58,968 nt of DNA, from positions 1 through 58,968 of the IMG/VR virus record IMGVR_UViG_3300037071_002299; one strand, 5' to 3'. The stretch comes from a virus. Numbering within the stretch: position 1 is the stretch's first letter; each line of letters starts with the position of its first letter. Both the position numbers and the translations under genes were made by a program. Positions 26,417 through 33,858 of the stretch are shown one piece after another. The notes beneath the pieces are model-generated. The model made no database searches, was not told where the DNA came from, and worked only from the letters and a program-made list of their open reading frames with translations.

Positions 26417-28086
26417 TGGCTAATTGTCAGTACCTGGACGCCGATGGCAGCTTCACCGTAGACCCGGCGACCAAACTTGCCATGTTCGTTGCTGCGGGCG
26501 GGGGTGGCGGGGGTGGTTCCGGGCGCAAGGGCGCGACCAGCACCAACCGCGCCGGTGGCGGCGGGGGCGGCGGGGGTGGCCTTGGATTCTTGGCGCTCGC
26601 GTCCAAGGCGTTGCCGTCTAGCATCGCCGTCACCATCGGACAGGGCGGCGGCGGCGCGGCGGCGCAGACCACGGCTGATACCAACGGCAATGCTGGCACG
26701 GCGGGAACATCGACTACCATCGAGAAGGTGATGATCGTCGGCGGCGGCGGCGCAGGTCCGGGTGGCGCGACCAGCGCTGTCGGTGGACCGGCCGGCGGCA
26801 CGGTGGACACGCAGTTTGGCGTGGGTGCCAACGGCGGCGACGCACGCACGACCGGTGACAAGAACGGACTTAGCCCCGGCGCAACCGCCTACGGCTGCCT
26901 CGTGAAGCCGGGCGGTGGCGGTGGTGGCGGGTACATGACGAATGCCAACTCCCCTACGGCGGGCGGTATTGGATCGCAGTGGACGTTTCTTCCCGGCCAC
27001 GTGGGTGCCGCCGCTGGAACGTCGGGCGCGTCACCGACGCACGGCGTTGATGCGGCGCTGCCCGACAACCCCTACGGCGGCGGCGGTGGTGGTGGCAGCT
27101 CGGTCACAACGAATGCTGCTCGTGGTGGTCACGGACTTGCGTCGCGTGGTGGGGGCGGTGGGGGTGGCGGTGCCGTGCTCAATACCGCCGGCAATTCAGG
27201 TCCGGGCGGCGACGGGGCCGACGGTTACGCAGTGATGATCCCGGTGGAGTCCTTAGTTGATACGCAGAGCTTCGCCGCGAACGGGACATGGACGAAACCG
27301 GGCGGATTGACCGCGCATTCGCAGGTCATGGTGATCCTGTGGGGTGGCGGCGGTGCGGGCGCTGCGGGTAAGAAGAACGTCGTCGGCGGCAGCTTTCGCG
27401 GCGGCGGGGCGGGTGGTGGCGGCGGCATGAGCCTTGGTATTTTTCCCGCTGCCGACTTGCCCAGCACGGTCTCGGTGACTGTCGGCGTCGCGCAGGCCGG
27501 CGGCACGTCATTCACGGCGGACACGACCAGCGGGCCAAACTTGGGCAAGCAATCGGGCAACGACTCATTCTTCGGCAACTTCATCGCAGCGGAGGGCGGC
27601 ACGGGCGGCAACGGCACAACGAATGCGACCGTGGCTGCCGGTAACGGCAGCTTCTTATCGGGGATCACCGGCACCGCTCCGCAATTGACAGGCATCAACG
27701 CCATAGACGGTGAGGATTTTAGAGTGATGTCCGGTTCTGGCGGCAACGGCTGCGGGATCAACTCCGGCGTCGCTGGCAGCGGCGGCGGTGCATCGCGTTA
27801 TGCAACCATCGAGAACATGGGCTTCTGGGCGCGGTCCCCGCCGCCCTCAGGAAGCTCAGTTGGTGACGCGAGCGATGCCGCGCAGGGCGGACCATGGTGG
27901 TCAGGCGGAAGCGGTGGCGGTGCGTCGTCGTTTGTCGGCGGTCGCGGTGGTGACGGTGCAGCAGGTCTCGGTCCCGGCGCACCCGGCGGCGGCGGTGGCA
28001 ATACTGTCAACGATGGCGGCACGAGTCGGTGCGGTGCGGGCGGTGCGGGCGCGCGCGGGCACGTCTACGTGCTGACGTTCAAATAA
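26416..28086 (+). CDS. Second glycine-rich tail/adhesin protein, two repeated domains
   Basis: 556 residues in two related halves. Each starts with a strand leading into a polyglycine turn: KLAMFVAAGGGGGGGSG (about 20-36) and TWTKPGGLTAHSQVMVILWGGGG (about 290-312). Both have runs of up to nine glycines. It overlaps the previous gene (TGATG) and looks like a tandem paralogue of it. Likely a fibre or adhesin; no enzymatic motif is seen. Confidence 0.75.
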   Translation: MANCQYLDADGSFTVDPATKLAMFVAAGGGGGGGSGRKGATSTNRAGGGGGGGGGLGFLALASKALPSSIAVTIGQGGGGAAAQTTADTNGNAGTAGTSTTIEKVMIVGGGGAGPGGATSAVGGPAGGTVDTQFGVGANGGDARTTGDKNGLSPGATAYGCLVKPGGGGGGGYMTNANSPTAGGIGSQWTFLPGHVGAAAGTSGASPTHGVDAALPDNPYGGGGGGGSSVTTNAARGGHGLASRGGGGGGGGAVLNTAGNSGPGGDGADGYAVMIPVESLVDTQSFAANGTWTKPGGLTAHSQVMVILWGGGGAGAAGKKNVVGGSFRGGGAGGGGGMSLGIFPAADLPSTVSVTVGVAQAGGTSFTADTTSGPNLGKQSGNDSFFGNFIAAEGGTGGNGTTNATVAAGNGSFLSGITGTAPQLTGINAIDGEDFRVMSGSGGNGCGINSGVAGSGGGASRYATIENMGFWARSPPPSGSSVGDASDAAQGGPWWSGGSGGGASSFVGGRGGDGAAGLGPGAPGGGGGNTVNDGGTSRCGAGGAGARGHVYVLTFK

Positions 28087-28098
28087 TAGGAGCACGAC

Positions 28099-28485
28099 AT
28101 GAACGCGCGGCGCGCGCTGCTGGTCGCGGTGAGTGGGCTGCTCGCCGGCTGCGGCCAGCTGCTCTACCGAACGACGCACCTGCGCTCCTTCGATCAGCGC
28201 CTGGCGCACGCCTACGGTGTGCATGAGGTGATCATCCAGACCGTGCCGCAGGCGGTGACGATCGGGCACATCACAGAGGCGAATGGCGCGCTGGTGATCA
28301 AGTTGGCGGATCAGGCACGCGAGGTGCTGGAACTCGCGCGCACGCTCGACCTCGACGGCCACGGCGTTGCGGCGGATCAATCGATGCAGCTCGGCTGGAT
28401 GACGCTGCACGCGCTCGATGAGTTTCTGAAGGGGGAGCGGCCGCTCACCTTTCTCAAGGTCTATTCTGAGGCAAAGCCAGACTAG
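28099..28485 (+). CDS. Small lipoprotein
   Basis: 128 residues. Basic n-region (MNARRA), hydrophobic stretch LLVAVSG and lipobox LLAGC give a probable lipidated Cys at about residue 19, so the product should sit on the periplasmic side of a membrane. The rest is helical (LADQAREVLELARTLDLDG). TAGGAGCACGAC gives a clear ribosome site. It is the last gene of the rightward late operon. Outer spanin or superinfection exclusion are possible roles; neither is shown. Confidence 0.75.
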   Translation: MNARRALLVAVSGLLAGCGQLLYRTTHLRSFDQRLAHAYGVHEVIIQTVPQAVTIGHITEANGALVIKLADQAREVLELARTLDLDGHGVAADQSMQLGWMTLHALDEFLKGERPLTFLKVYSEAKPD

Positions 28486-28688
28486 CGATCGGACTCCCGA
28501 ACAGTTGCTCCAGTCATGGCGGGATTCGGCCCACCGATGCCAGTTGGTCTGTGCCACTTCTCGCCCTCGCGGCCTCGCTTCCAGGCTCCGCACTGATAGC
28601 ACCAGAGCAGAGCAACCGAATCGCGCACGGTCGTAATGACCCATAGCGACTGGCGGTGATCGTGTCTAGGCTTGCGCATCGGACGCAC
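28482..28688 (-). CDS. Small protein with a CxxC knuckle
   Basis: 68 residues (or 65 from the second ATG). LLWCYQCGAWKRG holds one CxxC pair, and the rest is basic. Family unknown. It is the last reading frame of the leftward early operon and meets the rightward lipoprotein gene tail to tail with a 4-base overlap. The ribosome site is poor. Confidence 0.5.
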   Translation of the reverse strand: MRPMRKPRHDHRQSLWVITTVRDSVALLWCYQCGAWKRGREGEKWHRPTGIGGPNPAMTGATVRESDR

Positions 28689-28703
28689 TATCCGCTAGTG
28701 CCC

Positions 28704-28835
28704 TCATGGTATCGCGTGATACTGATCCACAAAGTCACCCGCCGCTGCCAGGTTGTTGAACCACCCTACCCGCCCTTATAGCCCTCCTCTTCCAGCGCAG
28801 TCAGCCACCCTCGCTGCGCGTCTGAGAGGACCGCT
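28704..28835 (-). pseudogene. Broken second copy of the VRR-NUC gene 3' end
   Basis: Read leftward, one frame gives LSDAQRGWLTALEEEGYKGG then a stop, and the adjacent frame continues WFNNLAAAGDFVDQYHAIP then a stop. Joined, they align without gaps to the C-terminus of the intact VRR-NUC protein at 29343 (WLEGLESQGW ... VFHDVDACRDFIDQYHALP). At DNA level GCGTGATACTGATC is identical in both copies (28713-28726 and 29365-29378). The remnant starts inside the 3' end of the HNH gene in another frame. Confidence 0.8.
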
Positions 28836-29346
28836 TCCAAAATTCCCAGCGCAATTCTCTAGGCACAATTGGCATCGATTCCGCTTGCTCTTGCGACCAT
28901 CCAGCACGGATACGCTGTTTGAAAACACTGCAGGCTCTGCATATTCTCGCTCCAGCCGGTCGCGCCTTTGTTGGTGGTTTCATGTAGGTGTTCTCGGGCG
29001 TGTACTCATGCCCGCGTGGACAATGTGTGCGTTGTTGTGAATGGTGTCGGCCCTTACGTATGCAGTCCTGCATATTTTGTTTTTGTGTGCCGAGCCAGAG
29101 ATGTTCAGGATTGACACAACGCCTATTGTCACAGCTATGACATACATCCATGCCATCGATGATCGGACCTTTGAACAGATGATAAGAAAGTCTGTGCGCG
29201 CTCCAGCCGCGATTCTGATAAGCGATGGTCACATAGCCAGTCGGTTTGACGTGGCGCCGCCGAAATTCCCAGCATCCTGAATCGACGACATCTACCAGCA
29301 ATCTAAGACGTTTGCGGTACCAGTCATCAGTGCGAGAGCGAATCAT
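28801..29346 (-). CDS. HNH homing-type endonuclease
   Basis: 181 residues. The HNH signature is GMDVCHSCDNRRCVNPEHLWLGTQKQN, preceded by a DNA-binding-type N-terminus (GCWEFRRR...GYVTIAYQNRGWSAHRLSYHLFKG) and followed by a second CPRGH...CRACS zinc knuckle. ATG at 29346 overlaps the VRR-NUC stop by 4 bases. It is a paralogue of the HNH gene at 31384. The remnant of a second VRR-NUC end just downstream suggests arrival by homing. Confidence 0.9.
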   Translation of the reverse strand: MIRSRTDDWYRKRLRLLVDVVDSGCWEFRRRHVKPTGYVTIAYQNRGWSAHRLSYHLFKGPIIDGMDVCHSCDNRRCVNPEHLWLGTQKQNMQDCIRKGRHHSQQRTHCPRGHEYTPENTYMKPPTKARPAGARICRACSVFKQRIRAGWSQEQAESMPIVPRELRWEFWKRSSQTRSEGG

Positions 29347-29741
29347 CGTCGCCACTCCGGTAGAGCGTGATACTGATCGATAAAGTCGCGGCAGGCGTCG
29401 ACGTCGTGAAAAACGCCGACGCACCAGCCCTGCGACTCTAGGCCCTCAAGCCATAGCTGTTGATCGATCGACAGCTTTTGTTTCGCGTCGCGTTTCAACT
29501 CAATCGCGAGGCCCGCGTAATCACCGCGCCGTGCTCTGCACTCCAAATCCGGTATGCCCCGCTTCCAGCCGAGGCCCTTAAAGATCGCTGCGCGCTTCGG
29601 GTCAATCGCCACTCCGCTCGGGCAATGATTCGTCAACTGCCAAGTCTTCGGGTACTGCAAAGACCACCACTTCGCCACCGCGCGCTGCAGATCGCTCTCG
29701 GGGTGCTGCCGTGGGGCGCGTAGCGAGAGCCGCCGTGTCAT
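29343..29741 (-). CDS. VRR-NUC domain nuclease
   Basis: 132 residues. The PD-(D/E)XK-type VRR-NUC core shows as RGIPDLECRARRGDYAGLAIELKRDAKQKLS: G-x-PD, then ExK in IELKR. Members act as structure-specific nucleases, in phages probably as junction resolvases or replication-repair nucleases. ATG 29741 overlaps the upstream gene stop. The 3' end is duplicated and broken at 28704-28835. Confidence 0.88.
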   Translation of the reverse strand: MTRRLSLRAPRQHPESDLQRAVAKWWSLQYPKTWQLTNHCPSGVAIDPKRAAIFKGLGWKRGIPDLECRARRGDYAGLAIELKRDAKQKLSIDQQLWLEGLESQGWCVGVFHDVDACRDFIDQYHALPEWRR

Positions 29742-29953
29742 CCGCGTTCCTTCTTTTCCAGATAGGCCGCCAGCACCACCGGCCACACGTCGCGAAAGAA
29801 CACCGACTTCAACGGAAACCCCGCCTGCCGCTTGGCGCGGGGAATCATTCCGATGATCTGTGCGTGGCGCCGGTTGAGCGATTGCAAGCGTGCGAGTGCG
29901 GCGCGCAGCAGCTCGTTCTCTTCCTTGAGTTGCGCCTTGGTCTGCCTGGTCAT
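29738..29953 (-). CDS. Small coiled-coil protein
   Basis: 71 residues. TRQTKAQLKEENELLRAALARLQSLNRRH is a leucine-zipper-like coiled coil, followed by a more hydrophobic C-terminus (VFFRDVWPVVLAAYLEKKERG). Family not recognised. It overlaps the tiny membrane protein gene upstream and VRR-NUC downstream by 4 bases each. Confidence 0.65.
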   Translation of the reverse strand: MTRQTKAQLKEENELLRAALARLQSLNRRHAQIIGMIPRAKRQAGFPLKSVFFRDVWPVVLAAYLEKKERG

Positions 29954-30048
29954 CTGCGTCCAATCAGCGCGGCGACCGTGCCGAGAATGTAGCCGAGCGC
30001 AAAGATCAGCAGCACGCCCCACACCGAACTCACCGCGCACATCGTCAT
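29950..30048 (-). CDS. Tiny single-span membrane protein
   Basis: 32 residues, nearly all one transmembrane helix (SVWGVLLIFALGYILGTVAALIG) ending in two arginines. ATG at 30048 overlaps the previous stop, and the product's own TGA overlaps the next ATG, giving a tight four-base coupling chain. Function unknown. A small early membrane protein could alter host membrane functions, but nothing proves this. Confidence 0.6.
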   Translation of the reverse strand: MTMCAVSSVWGVLLIFALGYILGTVAALIGRR

Positions 30049-30296
30049 TCTCCGTCGCCGAACATCCCGCCGATCAAAAACCCAAACAGCCCCGCCACAC
30101 CCAGCCCAAGCGTGTTGTCGGGAGTGATGCGTTGACCACTACGGATGGCTGCCCTCAGATCAAATGCCTGCCGGTCCTTTGCGCAGTCACGTTCGCAGAA
30201 CGGAGCCTCACATCGCTCTCCGTTGAACGGACAGAATCCGTCCTGCTTGGGAACACTGGGCCGGGGCAAGGGCAGGCCGGGAGGGCTACTTGCCAT
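30045..30296 (-). CDS. Small Cys-containing membrane-tail protein
   Basis: 83 residues from ATG 30296. A Cys motif (FCPFNGERCEAPFCERDC) is followed by a hydrophobic glycine-rich C-terminal segment (LGLGVAGLFGFLIGGMFG) likely to span or touch the membrane. It overlaps both neighbours. I do not recognise a family. Confidence 0.65.
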   Translation of the reverse strand: MASSPPGLPLPRPSVPKQDGFCPFNGERCEAPFCERDCAKDRQAFDLRAAIRSGQRITPDNTLGLGVAGLFGFLIGGMFGDGE

Positions 30297-30534
30297 ACCC
30301 TTCTCCGTTTTTCTCCGGCTTGGGCAGATCCACCGCTGCAATCGTGACGCGAGCGGTGCCCTCAACTTCTTCAAGAACCACGTTCAGCGTCAGGGTGAGG
30401 TGGTAGACCGCGCCCATGGCTGCCTCAAAGGTGGCGCCGGTCACACCGTCCATCTTTCGACCGTCGAGGTAGACCTCTGTCCCCCGCGTAGAACCGTTGT
30501 CGGTGTGCGGGTTGACGATGCGGACCCTGTGCAT
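30286..30534 (-). CDS. Small hypothetical early protein
   Basis: 82 residues. MHRVRIVNPHTDNGSTRGTEVYLDGRKMDGVTG suggests a compact beta fold, followed by strand-rich AVYHLTLTLNVVLEEVEG. Similar small proteins occur in phages without known function. It overlaps the next gene by 11 bases. Confidence 0.7.
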   Translation of the reverse strand: MHRVRIVNPHTDNGSTRGTEVYLDGRKMDGVTGATFEAAMGAVYHLTLTLNVVLEEVEGTARVTIAAVDLPKPEKNGEGYGK

Positions 30535-30554
30535 GGCAGTTCACCTCACTTCAT

Positions 30555-30770
30555 TCAGTTCAACTTTGTGCATGGCTCGATGCAGCGGATGCGTTGCCCC
30601 TGCAGGTGTGACAAGCCCTTGCGCTTCGCGGCATCGAACTGGGCGATCACATCCTCGCGGCTCTTGGCCTCGATGAAATACTCACTCACCAACATTGCGC
30701 CGTCGGGCAACGAGATGGGTGCCTCGTCCGATGGCTCAACCGGGCGCTCCAGTTCGACGCGGAATCTCAT
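30555..30770 (-). CDS. Small hypothetical early protein
   Basis: 71 residues from ATG 30770, chosen because AAAGGAAGCAGCG precedes it; an upstream ATG at 30794 lacks a ribosome site. The text FRVELERPVEPSDEAPISLPDGAM then YFIEAKSREDVIAQFDAAK suggests a mixed alpha/beta fold. Function unknown. Confidence 0.65.
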   Translation of the reverse strand: MRFRVELERPVEPSDEAPISLPDGAMLVSEYFIEAKSREDVIAQFDAAKRKGLSHLQGQRIRCIEPCTKLN

Positions 30771-30793
30771 CGCTGCTTCCTTTATCGTCTGCA

Positions 30794-31387
30794 CTATCCG
30801 CTGCTTGCTAACAACAATAGTGAGAGCTGTTCCGCCTCACGCGCACCCCACTGCGCCGCCATCGCTTTCGCGAGCCCACTATAGGTGCGACTGCGCTCCC
30901 TCCAACGATCCTCACTCGGCGCCATGCGATGCACGCGCGCCTCTCTCCCATCGACAATCTCGGTCGGCCACAGCCGCGGTAATCCCTTCAGCCACAGACA
31001 CGTCGCCTTTGTCTCTCCGTGCCCGAATTGCCACGGTTGCAATATCTGATCCGGCGGTCGCCAGAAACTACTCAAAATGCTGATCGGATTCTCGATTGCG
31101 ATGCGCTCAATCGGCGCGGCTGCCAGTTGCAGGACGAAGCCGAGACTGTGCGCCTGCTCATCGCGTTTGTCCTTGAACCACCGAGCCCCCGAGACCGACA
31201 GGTGTGTGCAGGGCGGGTGGGCAATGAGCAAGTCCCACCCGGCATCTAGGAAGTCCCGAATGTCGCCCTGGTAGTGCTGGCCGTTCGTCTCCGACGGCAA
31301 CACGTCGCAGGACCAGGCGTCATGCCCGAGGACCGTGAAGGCGTCCCGCACGACCCCGGAGAACTCGCAGGCGACAAGGACTCTCAT
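30794..31387 (-). CDS. Dcm-like cytosine methyltransferase-related protein
   Basis: 197 residues. MRVLVACEFSGVVRDAF resembles the SAM-binding start of C5-cytosine methyltransferases, and LLIAHPPCTHLSVSGARWF has the PPC motif IV with catalytic Cys. The usual ENV motif VI is replaced by AIENPIS. At half the length of classical Dcm it lacks an obvious target recognition domain, as is usual for this phage family. It may methylate or otherwise modify phage DNA. It overlaps the HNH gene by 4 bases. Confidence 0.75.
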   Translation of the reverse strand: MRVLVACEFSGVVRDAFTVLGHDAWSCDVLPSETNGQHYQGDIRDFLDAGWDLLIAHPPCTHLSVSGARWFKDKRDEQAHSLGFVLQLAAAPIERIAIENPISILSSFWRPPDQILQPWQFGHGETKATCLWLKGLPRLWPTEIVDGREARVHRMAPSEDRWRERSRTYSGLAKAMAAQWGAREAEQLSLLLLASSG

Positions 31388-31983
31388 GGGGTCACTGAGG
31401 AATCAGGAGAAGCTCTCCGGCGAGCGGATTCGACAACCCGCACTCGATGGCACGCCCGGCACTGTTTCTGTCCGTTTGGCGCAACGTAGAGGTTATCGCC
31501 GGATAGCGGGTGTCCGTGCTTGCAATGCGTCACGATCCTTCTGCCCCGATTCCTCGCCTTGCCCCGCTGGCGTATCCGGTGACACTCGCGGCAGTTCCTG
31601 TGCCCCGTAGTTGGGTGCAGATAGCTATGCTCCGCGTAGGCGTGTCCGTGCGGGCAGTGCGTCTTGGCTAGCGCGTAGTGCTGTCCCTTGCTAACCACGT
31701 CCAGGCTATTCGCTCGCTGATCCCCGAGCCATAAGTGATCCGGGTTGCAGCAGGGTTTGTTGTCGCAACTGTGGCAGACATCCATCCCGGCCGGGATCTC
31801 TCCCTTGTGGAGCCGATAGGACGCCCGGTGCGCGCTCCACTTCTTGCCGTGCAAGTAGATTTGGCCGTACCCGCTCGGGTGACGAAAGCCCTGCCATTCC
31901 CAGCAACCAGACGGGACGACTTTGCAGCGGGCCTGCAATCGCGCCCGGTAGTAGTCGTCTGTCCGTGGCGGGTGGCAGCTCAT
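31384..31983 (-). CDS. HNH endonuclease (second copy)
   Basis: 199 residues. GMDVCHSCDNKPCCNPDHLWLGDQRAN is nearly the same HNH core as in the gene at 28801, with the same N-terminal layout (GCWEWQGFRHPSGYGQIY...WSAHRASYRLHKG). It has two extra C-terminal zinc knuckles (HCPHGHAY...CRECH and HCKHGHPL...CRACH). It is neatly inserted between two genes with 4-base overlaps on both sides, as expected of a free-standing homing endonuclease. Confidence 0.88.
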   Translation of the reverse strand: MSCHPPRTDDYYRARLQARCKVVPSGCWEWQGFRHPSGYGQIYLHGKKWSAHRASYRLHKGEIPAGMDVCHSCDNKPCCNPDHLWLGDQRANSLDVVSKGQHYALAKTHCPHGHAYAEHSYLHPTTGHRNCRECHRIRQRGKARNRGRRIVTHCKHGHPLSGDNLYVAPNGQKQCRACHRVRVVESARRRASPDSSVTP

Positions 31984-32708
31984 TCGACACCCCTCGATTT
32001 ATCCGAAGCTCTCAGTGGCAACTGCGCCGGGTTGAACGCCTTACGCGCTATCGCCCACTCGGCGAGTCGGTCATCCACGCCAACGTCTACGCCGTCATCA
32101 TCGGTCAATTGCTCGATAAGGTAGTCAGCGCGTTCTACTAGGTCGGTCGCCTGTTCCAGCAGACCAGCTATTTCGACCGCATCCCGGCTTTCATCGCGCA
32201 GGAGCTTCCGCGTAAACTCAATCGCTGGCGTCTCGTCAGCGGCTCCATCAAGCAAGCAAATTGCCTTATGCGCCGCTTGGGCGTCGTGGAGCGTTTCAAA
32301 CTCCAGGATGACCCGATAGCACCCGGTTGGCCCGGCCTCGCAGATCGCATAGATGCGCTTGATAAGCGCGGAGCGCAGGGGATTTGAGGCGGGCTGCGGC
32401 GTCTCGTCCGCTGTTCCAAACGCGCGACGGCGCAACTCAGTCCGCCAGTAGAATCGGCGTTTATATTTCCCTGCCAGCAGTTCGGGCTCCTCTGGGAACT
32501 CGTCTCGCTCACCGAGCGCCCAATAGACCACCTCCCGCAGCCGCTCGATCTCGTCGGCGGCGTGCTGAGCCCACGCAAAGGACAGGGTGCGGAGCGCGTA
32601 GACAACGTCCGGCGGATTTGAGGGGAGTGGCGCTTTGTCTGTCATCGGGTAGTACCCATCGGTCATCCACTTGAGCTGATCGGCCCACTTGTCGACACGC
32701 CAGCCCAT
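31980..32708 (-). CDS. Hypothetical early protein, helical
   Basis: 242 residues from ATG 32708, which overlaps the previous stop. It is largely helical, with WADQLKWMTDGYYPM at the start and a coiled acidic region near the end (EIAGLLEQATDLVERADYLIEQLTDDD). I recognise no family. Confidence 0.65.
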   Translation of the reverse strand: MGWRVDKWADQLKWMTDGYYPMTDKAPLPSNPPDVVYALRTLSFAWAQHAADEIERLREVVYWALGERDEFPEEPELLAGKYKRRFYWRTELRRRAFGTADETPQPASNPLRSALIKRIYAICEAGPTGCYRVILEFETLHDAQAAHKAICLLDGAADETPAIEFTRKLLRDESRDAVEIAGLLEQATDLVERADYLIEQLTDDDGVDVGVDDRLAEWAIARKAFNPAQLPLRASDKSRGVE

Positions 32709-32908
32709 CAAGGGCTCGCCGTCGGCTGATCCGTTGTTGCGTTCTCGATTGCATCATGGAGTGCCGCGATCCCGGTAAAAACTGGAGTAGGGTCGTCCGT
32801 GTGGATTCGCTCATTCAGTCCCGCAAGCACCAGCCTTGCAGCCGATAACAATTGATCCCGTTGCTGTTTCAAGATCGCCACGTCGGCCATTAGCTCAAGT
32901 GTGGGCAT
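32708..32908 (-). CDS. Small helical protein
   Basis: 66 residues from ATG 32908 (MPTLELMADVAILKQQRDQLLSAARLVLAGL). Probably a coiled coil followed by a short acidic tail; function unknown. It overlaps genes on both sides, which supports translation in the operon. Confidence 0.65.
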   Translation of the reverse strand: MPTLELMADVAILKQQRDQLLSAARLVLAGLNERIHTDDPTPVFTGIAALHDAIENATTDQPTASP

Positions 32909-33299
32909 CGTTGTCTCCGTCCGGTGTTGCCGATGCGTGAACAGTGGCTCTCTTGCAGCCCGGCTTGTGGGATAGCTGACCGAGCATCGTGTAAGTGCGG
33001 GACTTGCATTCCCCGCAGTGGCCGACACCCCGCAGCCGGCGCCGAGGTGTTTTTTCTACGCCCTCGACGCCCTTGATCGGGAACTCAAATACCAGCCAGT
33101 CCTCGTCTCGCATTTTGTTGAAGTCGCCCTGCTCGGCCACTACGTTCTTCCATTCCCTCACGTAGAAGCCGTCGAGCGCCCATGAGCAGCGTTTGTCCTT
33201 GCGCGGGCAGTCCGCCATTGCCGCCTCGAGCGTGGCATACACGCCATGCAGCGTGCAGTTGTCGTGGTAGGGGCTGCACACAAGAATGTAGACCTTCAT
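32895..33299 (-). CDS. Hypothetical early protein with C-terminal zinc knuckle
   Basis: 134 residues from ATG 33299, with an AAGGA about ten bases upstream. MKVYILVCSPYHDNCTLHGVYATLEAAMADC looks like a small alpha/beta domain; near the end GHCGECKSR and KPGCKR may bind zinc. No family is recognised. Confidence 0.65.
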   Translation of the reverse strand: MKVYILVCSPYHDNCTLHGVYATLEAAMADCPRKDKRCSWALDGFYVREWKNVVAEQGDFNKMRDEDWLVFEFPIKGVEGVEKTPRRRLRGVGHCGECKSRTYTMLGQLSHKPGCKRATVHASATPDGDNDAHT

Positions 33300-33321
33300 G
33301 GCTCCGTTCCTTTGTCCGATG

Positions 33322-33858
33322 TCATCGACCGTTTGCAGGCGGGCTGGCGCGTTCATCGGCGATCGGCAGTTCCTCGGCATGATCTTCCAGCATCACAAAG
33401 CGGATGAATTCCATCGGGCAGAAGTAACATTCCTGCGCGACGTTCACATAGCGCCGATCGCGCGTGGTGGCGACCGTCCATGCCTTGTGATCTTCGACCA
33501 TCGCAATCGCGGCGCACTTGAGATCGTTGCTGACGACGATGTAGGCAAATGGCTTCGGCGTGGCCCGATCGAATGAGTGTCGGGCGCATACGATGAAATC
33601 CGAGTAGGGCCAGCTTGCCCGGCCAGTGAAGCAGAAGCCGCGTTTCTTAACCTCGATGCGCTGATTGATGTAGAGATCACCCTGATCCGCAAAGTCTTCC
33701 CAGGCTTTGCGGTTCGGGGCCTGTCCACTGCGCGGCACGGACACGCTGTAGCCGCGCGTGTGCAGCCACCTCGCCACGCGCCATACGGTCTGGTCACTCG
33801 CGGCGAGGTGGTTGAGGAACCGACGATGGTCCTCGTCCTTCTCCAGTTCACTCGCCAT
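33322..33858 (-). CDS. Possible PD-(D/E)XK-type nuclease-like protein
   Basis: 178 residues from ATG 33858, overlapping the annealing protein gene. The central GDLYINQRIEVKKRGFCFTGRASWPYSDFIVCARHSF has a D...E-V-K arrangement like the catalytic core of restriction-type nucleases. This is only a pattern match. Position between recombination genes and DNA-modification genes fits a DNA-processing role. Confidence 0.55.
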   Translation of the reverse strand: MASELEKDEDHRRFLNHLAASDQTVWRVARWLHTRGYSVSVPRSGQAPNRKAWEDFADQGDLYINQRIEVKKRGFCFTGRASWPYSDFIVCARHSFDRATPKPFAYIVVSNDLKCAAIAMVEDHKAWTVATTRDRRYVNVAQECYFCPMEFIRFVMLEDHAEELPIADERASPPANGR

